A DNA stretch of 32,603 nucleotides from Salinispora pacifica CNR114 (GCF_000514775.1 NZ_AZWO01000047.1:1-32603), one strand, 5' to 3'; shown: positions 23,009 through 29,833, counted from the stretch's first letter. The notes: a model not told the origin generated them from the sequence alone. A program made the numbers and translations.

Positions 23009-23466
23009 TCTGCCGACAGCGCGTCGATGTGCCAGCGTTCGTCAATCTGCACGAGGGACAGCGTGGTGGAACCCAGGGCATCGATCGCACCCTGTTGGCT
23101 GGGGTTGAGCTGTAGCTCGACAGTGGCGCTACTACCGTCCACCTGCGGATCCTTCATCTTCACCTCACGCAGCGCTACGGCCGATGCCGGGTCCAGACCG
23201 TCGGCAACCGTCTGCACACTCTGCAGACAACCGTCGTTGACGGTGCGCTTCGCGAGCGCCTCCTGCGCCGCCATGCTCATCAATGAACAGGCCTTTGACC
23301 CGTCACCGTCGGCGAGGGCGCGCGTGTACAGCGGAATGACCTCACGAACGCCCTCGGCCCCCGGCCTCTGCCCGGGGTCACGGCCCTCCGAGCAGGATAC
23401 GACCGCCAATACTGGAAGCGCGGCGAAAACGATGCCCGCGACGTGTACCCGGTTGGAGTGGCGCAT
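23005..23466 (-). CDS. lipoprotein of the PadR-ABC operon
   Basis: A 153-aa lipoprotein. ATG 23466 is preceded by GAGGAG about 9 bases upstream; the longer frame beginning at 23520 would place residues before the signal peptide. The signal is MRHSNRVHVAGIVFAALPVL with lipobox AVVSC (Cys25). The mature part (PLYTRALADGDGSKACSLMS, later SSATVELQLNPSQ and DERWHIDAL) resembles SnoaL/NTF2-like small lipoproteins of actinobacteria. It probably sits on the outer membrane face beside the FtsX permease and helps with substrate capture. The stop overlaps the ATPase start. Confidence 0.8.
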   Translation of the reverse strand: MRHSNRVHVAGIVFAALPVLAVVSCSEGRDPGQRPGAEGVREVIPLYTRALADGDGSKACSLMSMAAQEALAKRTVNDGCLQSVQTVADGLDPASAVALREVKMKDPQVDGSSATVELQLNPSQQGAIDALGSTTLSLVQIDERWHIDALSAE

Positions 23467-23538
23467 GGTAGAAAACTCCTCATAATTCTGGAATCGCTGG
23501 CGGTCATCCCTGGCAGGCACGACCGAGATAAGAAAGTG

Positions 23539-23744
23539 CTAGCTACTGACGTCGGCAGAAAGACGACCCTTCAGCGTCTCGATGAGGTCGAGGATCTCCT
23601 CAATCGAGCCCTCCGGAGCCTGGTTGCCCGCTACCTCGTTCGCTGTCGACGCGGCTGACTTCGACGTCCCCGGCACATCCGAGGAGCAGCCGGCGGCAAT
23701 AAGCACAGTTCCGGTAACCAGGAGGTCCTGAGTGCGGCGCGCAT
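23539..23744 (-). pseudogene. small lipoprotein with a frameshift in its signal peptide
   Basis: GGGGGA lies 6-7 bases before ATG 23744, which opens MRAALRT. One frame over, LLVTGTVLIAAGCSS gives a perfect hydrophobic core and lipobox (AAGC), and the protein continues EVAGNQAPEGSIEEILDLIE and TLKGRLSADVSS to TAG 23539. The distance from ATG to stop is 206 bases, so one indel separates start and lipobox (around the AGGACCTCC run). In the lipobox frame there is no ATG, GTG or TTG. Either a pseudogene, a sequencing error or programmed slippage. It would be the first structural gene after padR and about 68 aa long. Confidence 0.5.
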
Positions 23745-23766
23745 TGCTGATCCCCCAGTGTGCAAA

Positions 23767-24333
23767 TTAATCACAGTTGTCAGTAACTTGGATCGGCACT
23801 GCGTGGCCCTCGATGCCAGTTCTAATATAGGGCAGCCGACGCTCAGTCGAATCGATCCAACGAAGGTCGGCATCCAGATGGAAAATCGCCAGATCTGCGG
23901 CAATCACTTCCAGCGGTTCGGACCTCTGCGACGACTTAATCTTCGTCATTTCACGCATGAGTGTGCGATGCGCCGCTCGCTGTACGTCTAGCACCTGAGT
24001 GGCATCTCGTTGCGTCAACAAAGCAAGAACCACTTTGGCGTAAAGCTCAGGCTGGAGGTACTGCTGCACCGTTTCCGGCTCAGAGAACCAACGCTCGAGC
24101 CCACTCGTGCCGGCCTCGGTCACTTGAAAGAAAGTCCGGTCCGGACCGCCCGAACGACCCACGCCAGCGACGGTCACAAGGCCGTCCCGCTGCAACCGCT
24201 GCAGGGTGCTGTAGATCTGCCCGGACCGCAACGGCCGCCGGAAACCGAGCAGAGCGCCATAGCGTTGTCGCAGCTCATAGCCATGCAGAGGGTGTGGTTC
24301 CATCAGAGCGAGTAGCACCTCCGGCACGGCCAT
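23767..24333 (-). CDS. PadR-family transcriptional regulator
   Basis: A 188-aa regulator. The N-terminal winged helix reads VLLALMEPHPLHGYELRQRY, GQIYSTLQRLQRDGLVTV and DRTFFQVTEAG, all hallmarks of PadR. The C-terminal half (LYAKVVLALLTQRDATQVLD) is the helical dimerisation domain of subfamily Vir-like proteins. PadR proteins usually repress adjacent transporter genes and release on binding the exported compound, so this one likely controls the lipoprotein/ABC genes downstream and itself. The ATG at 24333 is preceded by a complete promoter with only 6 bases between the -10 box and the ATG, indicating a leaderless mRNA. The upstream ATG at 24348 would lie inside that -10 region. Confidence 0.92.
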   Translation of the reverse strand: MAVPEVLLALMEPHPLHGYELRQRYGALLGFRRPLRSGQIYSTLQRLQRDGLVTVAGVGRSGGPDRTFFQVTEAGTSGLERWFSEPETVQQYLQPELYAKVVLALLTQRDATQVLDVQRAAHRTLMREMTKIKSSQRSEPLEVIAADLAIFHLDADLRWIDSTERRLPYIRTGIEGHAVPIQVTDNCD

Positions 24334-24599
24334 ACAAGGATTATGCACTCAGTGGCTAGTGGTGGCAACCCGTCACGAACCTCGGGCATCGCAGCGGACA
24401 TGATCGCGCCCACTCGGGAGTCGGCGATGAAGGCTCGGGCGCTCAACTGCACGCGCTCCTGCTTGAGTCGCGCGATGACCCGCACCACCAGCAGCGAGGA
24501 TCCGCCGGCGGCGAAGAAATCGTCGCCGGCACCGAGCACCGGATCGTTCAGCATCTCGCGCAGTACCTCGAGCACGCGGGCCGGCACGTCGTTGGTCAT
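24303..24599 (-). CDS. stand-alone acyl/peptidyl carrier protein
   Basis: A 98-aa carrier domain: VLEVLREMLNDPVLGAGDDF, FAAGGSSLLVVRVIARLKQE. The phosphopantetheine attachment Ser is Ser35 in GGSS; FF before it and the hydrophobic helix after it fit NRPS-type carriers. A purine-rich AGAGGA site precedes the ATG by 11 bases. Normal carrier proteins end around residue 80. The last ~15 residues (ECIILVWPCRRCYSL) are read from the padR start region and are not typical, so the original 3' end was probably replaced when padR was joined here. No adenylation or condensation domain is nearby, so it is an isolated remnant or works with enzymes elsewhere. Confidence 0.72.
   Translation of the reverse strand: MTNDVPARVLEVLREMLNDPVLGAGDDFFAAGGSSLLVVRVIARLKQERVQLSARAFIADSRVGAIMSAAMPEVRDGLPPLATECIILVWPCRRCYSL
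24334..24368 (-). promoter_or_regulatory. padR promoter inside the upstream gene
   Basis: On the minus strand TTGCCA (24368-24363), a 17-base spacer, CATAAT (24345-24340), then 6 bases to the ATG. The hexamers and spacing fit a primary sigma-factor promoter giving a leaderless transcript. It lies within the last codons of the carrier-protein gene, so padR has its own promoter. Confidence 0.6.
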
Positions 24600-24677
24600 G
24601 TCGGGGAACGTCCTCTCGGGTTCGTTCCGAAGGCCGTCACCGGTGGACGGTGATGCCGTGGCGGGAATCCACCTCCA

Positions 24678-25073
24678 TTACGGGAGCCGGCGGAAGTACG
24701 GCAGCCCGTACCCGACGATGGTGATCAGGCCGGCGGCACCGAACGGGTGGCGCTCCTCCAGAGCGGTCAGTGCTCCGGCCAGCTCCCGCTGGTCGGCGAC
24801 GGTGGGGGTGCGCAGCAGCCGGGCGGTGAGGTAGCAGGTGTGCACGGGCGGCATCACATACGGTCCGCCGGTTGGGGAGACCTGCTCCGGCGCGCAGTAG
24901 GCGGCCACGTCGAACTGGATGTCCGGCAGCCCGGCCCCGGTGGTCGGCTCCGGAACCCGCCGGGGCACCCGGGCTACCGGCTCGACCCCAACCAGGCTGG
25001 CGGCCGCCACCGCGAGCACCGCCGCGCCACGCAGCGCCGCCCGCCGGTTGAGGCCGGAGGCCGGCTCGGTCAT
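24678..25073 (-). CDS. truncated Tat-exported protein, N-terminal part only
   Basis: A 131-aa frame with twin-arginine signal NRRAALRGAAVLAVAAASLV near the N-terminus and then DIQFDVAAYCAPEQVSP, VADQRELAGALTALEERHPF and ITIVGYGLPYFRRLP followed by a stop. In actinobacterial relatives that I recall (Tat-signal proteins of several hundred residues, DUF7405-like) the sequence after GLPYFRRLP continues for hundreds of residues, so this looks like the first quarter only. Its ATG overlaps the WapI stop as ATGA. Identification by memory of the family, hence moderate confidence. Confidence 0.55.
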   Translation of the reverse strand: MTEPASGLNRRAALRGAAVLAVAAASLVGVEPVARVPRRVPEPTTGAGLPDIQFDVAAYCAPEQVSPTGGPYVMPPVHTCYLTARLLRTPTVADQRELAGALTALEERHPFGAAGLITIVGYGLPYFRRLP

Positions 25074-25525
25074 GGAGAACCCAGCACCGGGTAGGCCGCC
25101 TCGATCCCGTCCAGCGCCTCGACGATCGCCGGTAGGTAGGACAGGTCCAGCCCGTCCACGGCGAACCGGAGCGCGTTGCCGCCGCCCGGTTGGTCCTTGG
25201 CCAGCCCGGTGATCGCAAGCCGGCCCCGGGAGGCGACCGCGACGGTGAGAGAGAGCCACTCCTCCATCGAGGTCAGGGTCGCCTCGCCGGACATCTCGGC
25301 GTCGATCCGCGCCAAGCTCGCGCGGAACGCCCGCAGCTCCTCGGCGCGCAGCCCGGCGTCCAGGTCGGCCCGGAACCCGCCGGCGCTGATCTCCACCGGG
25401 CTCATCAGCCAGTTGCCGTCCCAGTAGTCGTCGGCACCGGGGTGCAGCCGGCCGAGCACCCGGATCAGCACGCTGTCTTCGCCCGGCTGTCCGATCAGGA
25501 CCTGCGGGTGGTGGGAGTCCGTCAC
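25070..25525 (-). CDS. WapI-family (DUF6228-like) immunity protein
   Basis: A 151-aa protein with DYWDGNWLMSPVEISAGGFR, RAEELRAFRASLARIDAEMS, SMEEWLSLTVAV and GGGNALRFAVDGLDLSYLPA. This order (D-W-DGNWL strand, AEE.FR helix, MEE.LSL strand, D.TYLP) is the signature of WapI-like proteins, the immunity partners of wall-associated contact-dependent toxins such as Bacillus WapA. It begins at GTG 25525, 8 bases after the stop of a fragment that looks like a toxin end, matching toxin-then-immunity order. The ribosome site GGGAG is closer than usual, so a slightly later start is possible. Confidence 0.72.
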   Translation of the reverse strand: MTDSHHPQVLIGQPGEDSVLIRVLGRLHPGADDYWDGNWLMSPVEISAGGFRADLDAGLRAEELRAFRASLARIDAEMSGEATLTSMEEWLSLTVAVASRGRLAITGLAKDQPGGGNALRFAVDGLDLSYLPAIVEALDGIEAAYPVLGSP

Positions 25526-25533
25526 AGCTCCCG

Positions 25534-25680
25534 CTACCTCCCGCGTATCACGGTGACCACGTCATCGTTGGAGTTTAGGATCACCCGCACCCCGGTGGTG
25601 CCCGGGTTGGCGATCTCCGCCTCGACCACGCTCGGTGGCACGCCGCGCGGGCTCGGCCTGTGTTTGTTCCACCAGGTCTG
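25534..25680 (-). pseudogene. C-terminal tail of a probable polymorphic toxin
   Basis: The frame reads WWNKHRPSPRGVPPSVVEAE then IANPGTTGVRVILNSNDDVV and TVIRGR, ending at TAG 25534-25536. This compact ending (P..VV.AEI.NPGTT.VRV.LN..GDV.TVI) occurs at the end of large secreted actinobacterial proteins as I recall, and it lies directly before a WapI-like gene. No start is present. Upstream the frame stays open for a while with sequence that does not look like protein, so the rest of the toxin gene has been deleted or displaced, probably by the integrase-repeat rearrangement that begins at 25,700. Confidence 0.42.
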
Positions 25681-25734
25681 AAGCGCCCGACCTTCACCGT
25701 GGCACCGGTAGCCAACTACGACGGGAGGGGCGCG

Positions 25735-26044
25735 ATGCCTACCACTGGTGTGATCATCAAACGATGCGGATGCCGTGACGCGAACCGGCGCCGGTTGGAG
25801 AGTTCATGCCCTCGGTTGACTGAGCGTGGTCACGGCACCTGGTATTTCCACTGCTCGGTCACGAATCTGGTTGGCCGTCGGGAACGGGTTCGCCGCGGCG
25901 GCTACCGTTCACGTGCCGCTGCCCGCCGTGCCCGCGACGAGTGGCTGGCCGGCACCGAGGCAGACCGCACCGCGCAGGGCTGGACCGTGCGACGGTGGCT
26001 GTGGCACTGGCTCGATAGCCGGACCAGGATCCGACCCACAACCC
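25735..26044 (+). pseudogene. tyrosine-type site-specific integrase, N-terminal 103 codons
   Basis: From ATG 25735: MPTTGVIIKRCGCRDANRRR, SSCPRLTERGHGTWYFHC, GRRERVRRGGYRSRAAARRA, then WTVRRWLWHWLDSRTRIRPT. This is the N-terminal arm-binding domain and the start of the core-binding domain of actinobacterial phage/ICE integrases ('IKRCGCRD...GTWYF...RRGGF.TRAAA'). Exactly after RPTT the sequence becomes repeat copy B, so the SAM-like core and the catalytic domain with the R-H-R-Y residues are gone. It cannot work as a recombinase. The integrase gene and the tRNA-Arg att-like core in one window suggest they belonged to the same element. Confidence 0.75.
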
Positions 26045-26429
26045 AGGTCCGCGCCCCACAGCCCTCATGTCTCTGCGCTGCTCGATCTATCGGACGCTCT
26101 CGCTGGGGCCCTCAAATCCGGCTGCATCCCCTGTACGTCCGTGTCAGTACCCCGACGTCCGAGCACCCACGGAGCACCCCCGAGATCATCGGCTCGGCTG
26201 AATCGTGGGGCTGTGACGGTTTGTCGGCTCCGAGTTGTCGTGTAGGAGGCCGGATGTGCCCGCGGACCGCGCCGCGCCCACCGAGAAGCGGACTCGACGC
26301 GTGTACGGCGAATTGCTATCTATGCTTCAGGGAGTCGCCTGCACTTTCGGGAGGTCCCTGCACTTGGACGATGGAGGATGCCCCGGTTGAGCGGTCGGAG
26401 GAATCTCGCGCGGACTCGCTGTACGGGGC
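26045..26429 (+). repeat. ~380-bp direct repeat, copy B
   Basis: Partner of 17100-17481, same orientation, about 8.9 kb apart. Its left edge cuts the integrase gene in mid-codon order. Its frame equivalent to the short protein in copy A starts at GTG 26255 after AGGAGG and ends at a TGA after GGCPG. Confidence 0.85.
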
Positions 26430-26583
26430 CCGGTCGTGCCGGCCGCGCGGCATGGCGGTGCGCGACCGGTTCGCGGGGCGCGGGCGTGCTCGCCGTCGGG
26501 GCCACCGGGGCGGAGGCGATCACGTGGAGCCGGGACGCGGTCTCCCGCCTGCACTTCGAGATAACCAGGTGAACGTGCCGCGG
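26430..26583. other. no gene recognised
   Basis: Plus-strand frame GAGVLAVGATGAEAITWSRD followed by AVSRLHFEITR and a stop looks protein-like and may be a gene tail, but I cannot name it. Confidence 0.25.
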
Positions 26584-27273
26584 TTAGGGTAGCCAGACGG
26601 CCCGGTCGTGCGCGAACATCACGCGGGCCGGGTCGAGCCGCGCTATCTGCCGTACCCAGGCCGGCGCCGGATCCAGCGTCTCCGGGTGTCCGTCGGCGTC
26701 CGCGCGCAGGTTGGCGAAGTCGCCAGCGAACGCACTCGCGTCCCGGTGGCTCTGTCCAGCGAGGATCAGCGTGCCGTCGGAACGCCGCACCGCCAACGAC
26801 TGGTGTCCGAGCGTGTGGCCCGGCGTCGGCAGGACGGTGACCCCGGGGACAATCTCCGTCTCGCCATCCAGCACCTCGTACGTCAGCCCCGGCGCGTCGA
26901 CCAGCTCCGGAAGCGTGTAGTCCTCGGTGGTCCGGGCGGTTTCCAGCTCGGTGCGTTGCGTGAAGATCGGCCGACCGGCCAGGTCCGGATTGCCGCCGCA
27001 GTGGTCGTAGTGCAGATGGCAGTTGACCACCATGTCGATGTCGTCGATGGACCGTCCGATGTCGGCGAGCGCGGCTCGGACGTCCCGCCGCCGCGGCTGG
27101 TACCGTGCCTCGACCGACGGATGGGTGCCCATGCCGCTGTCGAAGAGGATCCGGCGTTCGTCATTCTCAAGCAGGTACCCGAGCACGGGTACGGCGGCAG
27201 GCGAGCCGCCGGTCTCGGCACTCGGCCGAATGACATATCCAAAATCAATGCGATGAACCGAAAAGTCCTGCAT
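26584..27273 (-). CDS. metallo-beta-lactamase-fold hydrolase (AHL-lactonase-like)
   Basis: A 229-aa hydrolase with the zinc motif HLHYDH (His86-His91) in VVNCHLHYDHCGGN, the later ligand His in PTPGHTLGHQS and the C-terminal His in FAHD. General layout and the 'ILFDSGMG' and 'THPSVEARYQP' segments match the N-acyl-homoserine-lactonase-like group, cytoplasmic enzymes that open lactone rings. The position that normally holds the bridging Asp (AGD) reads AGQ here (LILAGQSHRD), a change also known in some actinobacterial relatives, so activity may differ. The start ATG 27273 gives the family's usual beginning; earlier starts add unrelated residues. A stand-alone gene between the repeat and a Nudix fragment. 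Confidence 0.88.
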   Translation of the reverse strand: MQDFSVHRIDFGYVIRPSAETGGSPAAVPVLGYLLENDERRILFDSGMGTHPSVEARYQPRRRDVRAALADIGRSIDDIDMVVNCHLHYDHCGGNPDLAGRPIFTQRTELETARTTEDYTLPELVDAPGLTYEVLDGETEIVPGVTVLPTPGHTLGHQSLAVRRSDGTLILAGQSHRDASAFAGDFANLRADADGHPETLDPAPAWVRQIARLDPARVMFAHDRAVWLP

Positions 27274-27348
27274 CGCCTCATGGTTGCATGAGCGGTGCAA
27301 CCATGCCGCGTCAGCAACACCGCCCAACCGATGGAAGGATCTGCCGCG

Positions 27349-27510
27349 ATGAGACAGGCAGCGCGTGCACTCGTGGTCGGTGCCACCGGTCGGATTCTGC
27401 TGCTGCTGACCCGCGACCCGAACCGTCCGGGCACCGATCCCTGGCGGGAGATGCCCGGTGGCGGGCTCAAGCCGGGCGAGGACGCCCCCACCGCACTAGT
27501 CCGGGAAAGG
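27349..27510 (+). pseudogene. Nudix hydrolase, first ~54 codons only
   Basis: ATG 27349 follows GGAAGGA at 9 bases and opens MRQAARALVVGATGRILLLL, DPNRPGTDPWREMPGGGLKP and GEDAPTALVRE. The protein breaks off inside the Nudix box: GGGLKPGE...RE is present, but the EEXG half is missing and the frame continues as RRRAHRPTRT. It is unrelated in sequence detail to the intact Nudix gene at the start of the window. A broken gene end created by recombination. Confidence 0.6.
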
Positions 27511-27805
27511 CGTCGTGCTCATCGTCCGACTCGAACAGGCCAGGCCGGGCCAGGCCGTCAACGGAGATGACCGGCCGGACTCCCTAACGGCGGGCCAGCT
27601 CGACGGCCGACACACGCATCGCCGCCGGTGGCCCGGACGTACGCTCGATGTTGCTCGATATCCCAACCCACCTCCCGCAGCCGCGCGCTCCATCTTCACC
27701 CACACCGCCGTACGGACGCACGGACTATCCACGCGGACTGATCTTGAACACAGGAGCCCGCATGCGACCAGCAGGTCGGCCCGCAACCGACACGAGCCGT
27801 ACTGC
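27511..27805. other. no gene recognised
   Basis: About 295 bases after the Nudix break. Frames are open on the plus strand, but I see no motif, ribosome site or repeat. Confidence 0.35.
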
Positions 27806-28144
27806 ATGTGCAAGCTAGCTACCGGGCGAATCGGCAATGATCCCGCCGACGCCGCTGGCGTTCTGACCGACGCTGCCGACGCGATCGTAGGCATCGGCGC
27901 GGAGCTCAGGACCAACGAGGACAACGAGCCGTTGACCATCAGCGCAAGGACGCTCGTGTACTCGCGTCGCGTGCTCACGCGCGCCATCGAAGGGCTCATG
28001 GCCGGTATCTGGGTCTGCCCGTGCGGGGAGCCACACCGGCCGGACGCGGACCCCTGCACTCTCGTGCAGGGGCTCACCGCCGACCTCAACGTCGTCGGCG
28101 GCTGGCTGGCCGCACCGAACGAGCGGCCCGGCGACCAGCGGTAG
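27806..28144 (+). CDS. 112-aa protein of the duplicated module (copy 1)
   Basis: Begins MCKLATGRIGNDPADAAGVL and continues DAADAIVGIGAELRTNEDNE, VYSRRVLTRAIEGLMAGIWV, CPCGEPHRPDADPCTLVQGL, ending APNERPGDQR. The middle is helical and the C-terminal part has a CPCG...C cysteine group that could bind metal. I recognise no named family. The last ~70 bases overlap the minus-strand gene that converges on it. A decayed copy of its 3' end lies at about 31500-31570, where the same convergent arrangement recurs. The start is uncertain: no ribosome site precedes ATG 27806, and the frame is open further upstream. Confidence 0.5.
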   Translation: MCKLATGRIGNDPADAAGVLTDAADAIVGIGAELRTNEDNEPLTISARTLVYSRRVLTRAIEGLMAGIWVCPCGEPHRPDADPCTLVQGLTADLNVVGGWLAAPNERPGDQR

Positions 28145-28374
28145 ATCCCTGACGACGACGGCTCTGCGGCGCTGGCCTGTTCCGCTTGTCAAGAACCCAC
28201 AGAGCCAGCGGCCGGAACTCCAGCAGATCGAGCTGGCCCGCCGCTGCGGCCCGCTCGACAACCCGCTGCCACTCCGGCCAGGTCATCACCTGGCGACCAG
28301 CGCAGGCCGGCCCCGTCCGCCGCAGTCACTGTCACCAAGCCGTGGCGCTCGTCCCACTCGTATACGCAGTACAT
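28086..28374 (-). pseudogene. MYCVYEWD-type small protein, copy 1, frameshifted
   Basis: From ATG 28374: MYCVYEWDERHGLVTVTAAD then GAGLRWSP. One frame over, QVMTWPEWQRVVERAAAAGQ and LDLLEFRPLALWVLDKRN continue to a stop at 28086. The span of 289 bases is not a multiple of three. The intact paralogue at 31525-31815 shows where the frame should run (LRWCQVMNWAEWQRVADQA). The protein family is unknown to me; two short beta strands followed by a helix are suggested. A pair of DnaA-box-like sites lies ~50 bases upstream of the ATG, as in the other copy. Confidence 0.6.
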
Positions 28375-28425
28375 GCGAACACCCTGCGCCCATGGTGGTG
28401 CGTCCGCAGCCCACCGATCACACCC

Positions 28426-28454
28426 TGTGGATAACTCGCGTCACCTGTGGACAA
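28426..28454. promoter_or_regulatory. pair of DnaA-box-like sites, copy 1
   Basis: TGTGGATAA (28426-28434) and TGTGGACAA (28446-28454), the complements of TTATCCACA and TTGTCCACA; the second is the actinobacterial DnaA box and the first the general bacterial one. They are 20 bp apart, about two helical turns. The downstream flank ACGAGACGATCAA is shared with the second copy. Confidence 0.5.
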
Positions 28455-28687
28455 CGAGACGATCAAGGGGCTGGCCTGGTAGTGGGGGCGTCGACGCGCC
28501 CGGGTACCGGCACGCCCTCGACGGGTTCCGTCGGAGACGGCCGAGGAAGCGGCCCAGGCGGAGGAGCGGCACGGCCGGAACCCGTGCGTTGATCGGTGAC
28601 GCCAATGGCGCTAGTCCCTGGCAAGGAATGAGTCAACGCACGGTATGCTGACTCGGTCATAAATAGTCAACCGTTGGAGGGCGATTT

Positions 28688-28825
28688 ATGGCCGGAAACC
28701 ACGCGGTTGACCAGGGTCGATTCGCGGCGGGGCCCGAGAAAGGAAACGGCTCCCGGCCCGAGTTCCGGGCCGAGAGCCGCCAGGTGCGGCCCTGTGGTGC
28801 GGTGTCCTACCTAGGCGGAATCTAG
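28688..28825 (+). CDS. possible 45-aa peptide with hairpin-rich coding sequence
   Basis: TTGGAGGGCGATTT gives an excellent ribosome site directly before ATG 28688. The product reads MAGNHAVDQGRFAAGPEKGN, GSRPEFRAESRQVRPCGAVS, YLGGI. ATAAAT at 28660-28665 could be a -10 element. The second half of the frame coincides with two very strong hairpins, so an attenuator or structured RNA with a short leader peptide is possible. No family is recognised. Confidence 0.35.
   Translation: MAGNHAVDQGRFAAGPEKGNGSRPEFRAESRQVRPCGAVSYLGGI
28747..28779. terminator. strong hairpin I
   Basis: CGGCTCCCGGCCCG pairs with CGGGCCGAGAGCCG with a single C/A mismatch and a short loop. Terminator-like, but without a T tract. 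Confidence 0.55.
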
Positions 28826-28845
28826 GTAGGCCGCCCCCACAGGGC
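28789..28845. terminator. long hairpin II (22 paired bases)
   Basis: GCCCTGTGG pairs with CCACAGGGC, then GCGG with CCGC, then CCTACCTAG with CTAGGTAGG around a GCGGAAT loop; only two small internal loops interrupt the stem. It is symmetrical enough to act on both strands and lies 10 bases after hairpin I. Confidence 0.6.
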
Positions 28846-29037
28846 TACAACCCGAGGTAGCGCCATAGAGCCGCTAGCGATGCCGCTGCCTGCAGAAACA
28901 TCACGGCCCGTCGGACTGGTCGATCCTGCTCGCACGAACACTGGAGCAATGCGTATCACCTCCTTCACTCCATTGCGGAAGTGGCGAAGGTCAAGCGCCG
29001 GAGACAGCCTAACGGTAATCTCATCGAGCACCCGCAT
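28822..29037 (-). CDS. possible 71-aa protein, perhaps a gene tail
   Basis: Reads MRVLDEITVRLSPALDLRHF, RNGVKEVIRIAPVFVRAG and ends ALWGRPT. Upstream in the same frame the residues WVFQQIDGKSLSSRIDP precede the ATG and look equally protein-like, with no start codon before a TGA. In another frame QYRMVMDEIRGWVGYF lies further up. Together this suggests the end of a frameshifted longer gene. Family unknown; weak support. Confidence 0.22.
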   Translation of the reverse strand: MRVLDEITVRLSPALDLRHFRNGVKEVIRIAPVFVRAGSTSPTGRDVSAGSGIASGSMALPRVVALWGRPT

Positions 29038-29401
29038 CGGGTCGATTCGCGACGAGAGTGACTTCCCGTCGATCTGCTGAAATACCCAACCCAGCCCCGA
29101 ATCTCATCCATCACCATCCGGTACTGCCCCTGGTGCGGTACCGGCTTACCTGGCGGTGTGGACGACGAAAACGAGCAGGCTGGGTGGCTAACCGAGTGAC
29201 GACCGGTGCGGACGCGAGTGGACAAGCACAGGCGATGGCAGGTCGCGTCCTCAGGTCAAGGGCCACGAAACAGCAGCTCAGGGAGCCGTGTTGGTTGCCT
29301 GGGGGTCAAGGAGTCTGCCGGGCACACACGGGGTAAAAGACACTGTGAAATGTCGGCAACCAGCCATCAACGATGTGAGCTTAGAGCAGTCCGCTTCTAG
29401 C
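29038..29401. other. no gene recognised
   Basis: Apart from the upstream part of the broken frame just described, nothing recognisable lies here on either strand. It is the region downstream of the immunity gene and should hold its terminator, which I cannot place. Confidence 0.35.
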
Positions 29402-29833
29402 CTACTGTTCGTTTGTCCACTGCACGCAGGTCGGGCGCTGGCCAGTGCGGACGAACTCGCGAGCGGCCTGCCGAGCGGTGTCTGGTGTGACCCGGGCTCG
29501 GTCGGGGCCGGCGAAAACGGCGTCGCCGCCGTAGTCGAAGGCGATGTCCGGGGTGCCGTCCGGCCACGGTGGCACGCCCGCCTCGACGCCGATCCCGCCT
29601 TCGGGGCCGAGCCAGAGCACAAACGACCGGTCCGGATGTCCCACGCCGATCTGCAGCGCCGGCGGCAGCGGTGCATCCCAAGGAGAAGCGTCACCAGCCA
29701 GGTGCTGCGGCGGGTAGATCCCGACGACCTGCGGAACACCGGACGCGGCGGCGTCGTTGAGGGCGGTGTCCACCTCCGCGATGGTGGAGCCGGGCCGGCG
29801 GTTACCCCGACCCCACGTGACGACGTAGCTCAC
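29402..29833 (-). CDS. Imm1-family immunity protein
   Basis: A 143-aa protein that matches Imm1: EVDTALNDAAASGVPQVVGI near the N-terminus, LQIGVGHPDRSFVLWLG, DIAFDYGGDAVFAGPD, and the C-terminal TARQAAREFVRTGQRPTCVQ followed by W (residues ~119-139). Imm1 proteins neutralise deaminase-type polymorphic toxins by binding them in the cytoplasm. GTG 29833 shares its G with the toxin stop (TAGTG), a 1-base overlap that couples the two genes, so the immunity protein is made together with the toxin. It has no signal peptide, consistent with cytoplasmic action. Confidence 0.87.
   Translation of the reverse strand: MSYVVTWGRGNRRPGSTIAEVDTALNDAAASGVPQVVGIYPPQHLAGDASPWDAPLPPALQIGVGHPDRSFVLWLGPEGGIGVEAGVPPWPDGTPDIAFDYGGDAVFAGPDRARVTPDTARQAAREFVRTGQRPTCVQWTNEQ

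Noticed and set aside
26045..26592. Integrase continuing to 26592
   Set aside because: After RPTT the frame is translated repeat sequence; copy A of the same repeat is not in such a frame and no integrase catalytic motif follows.
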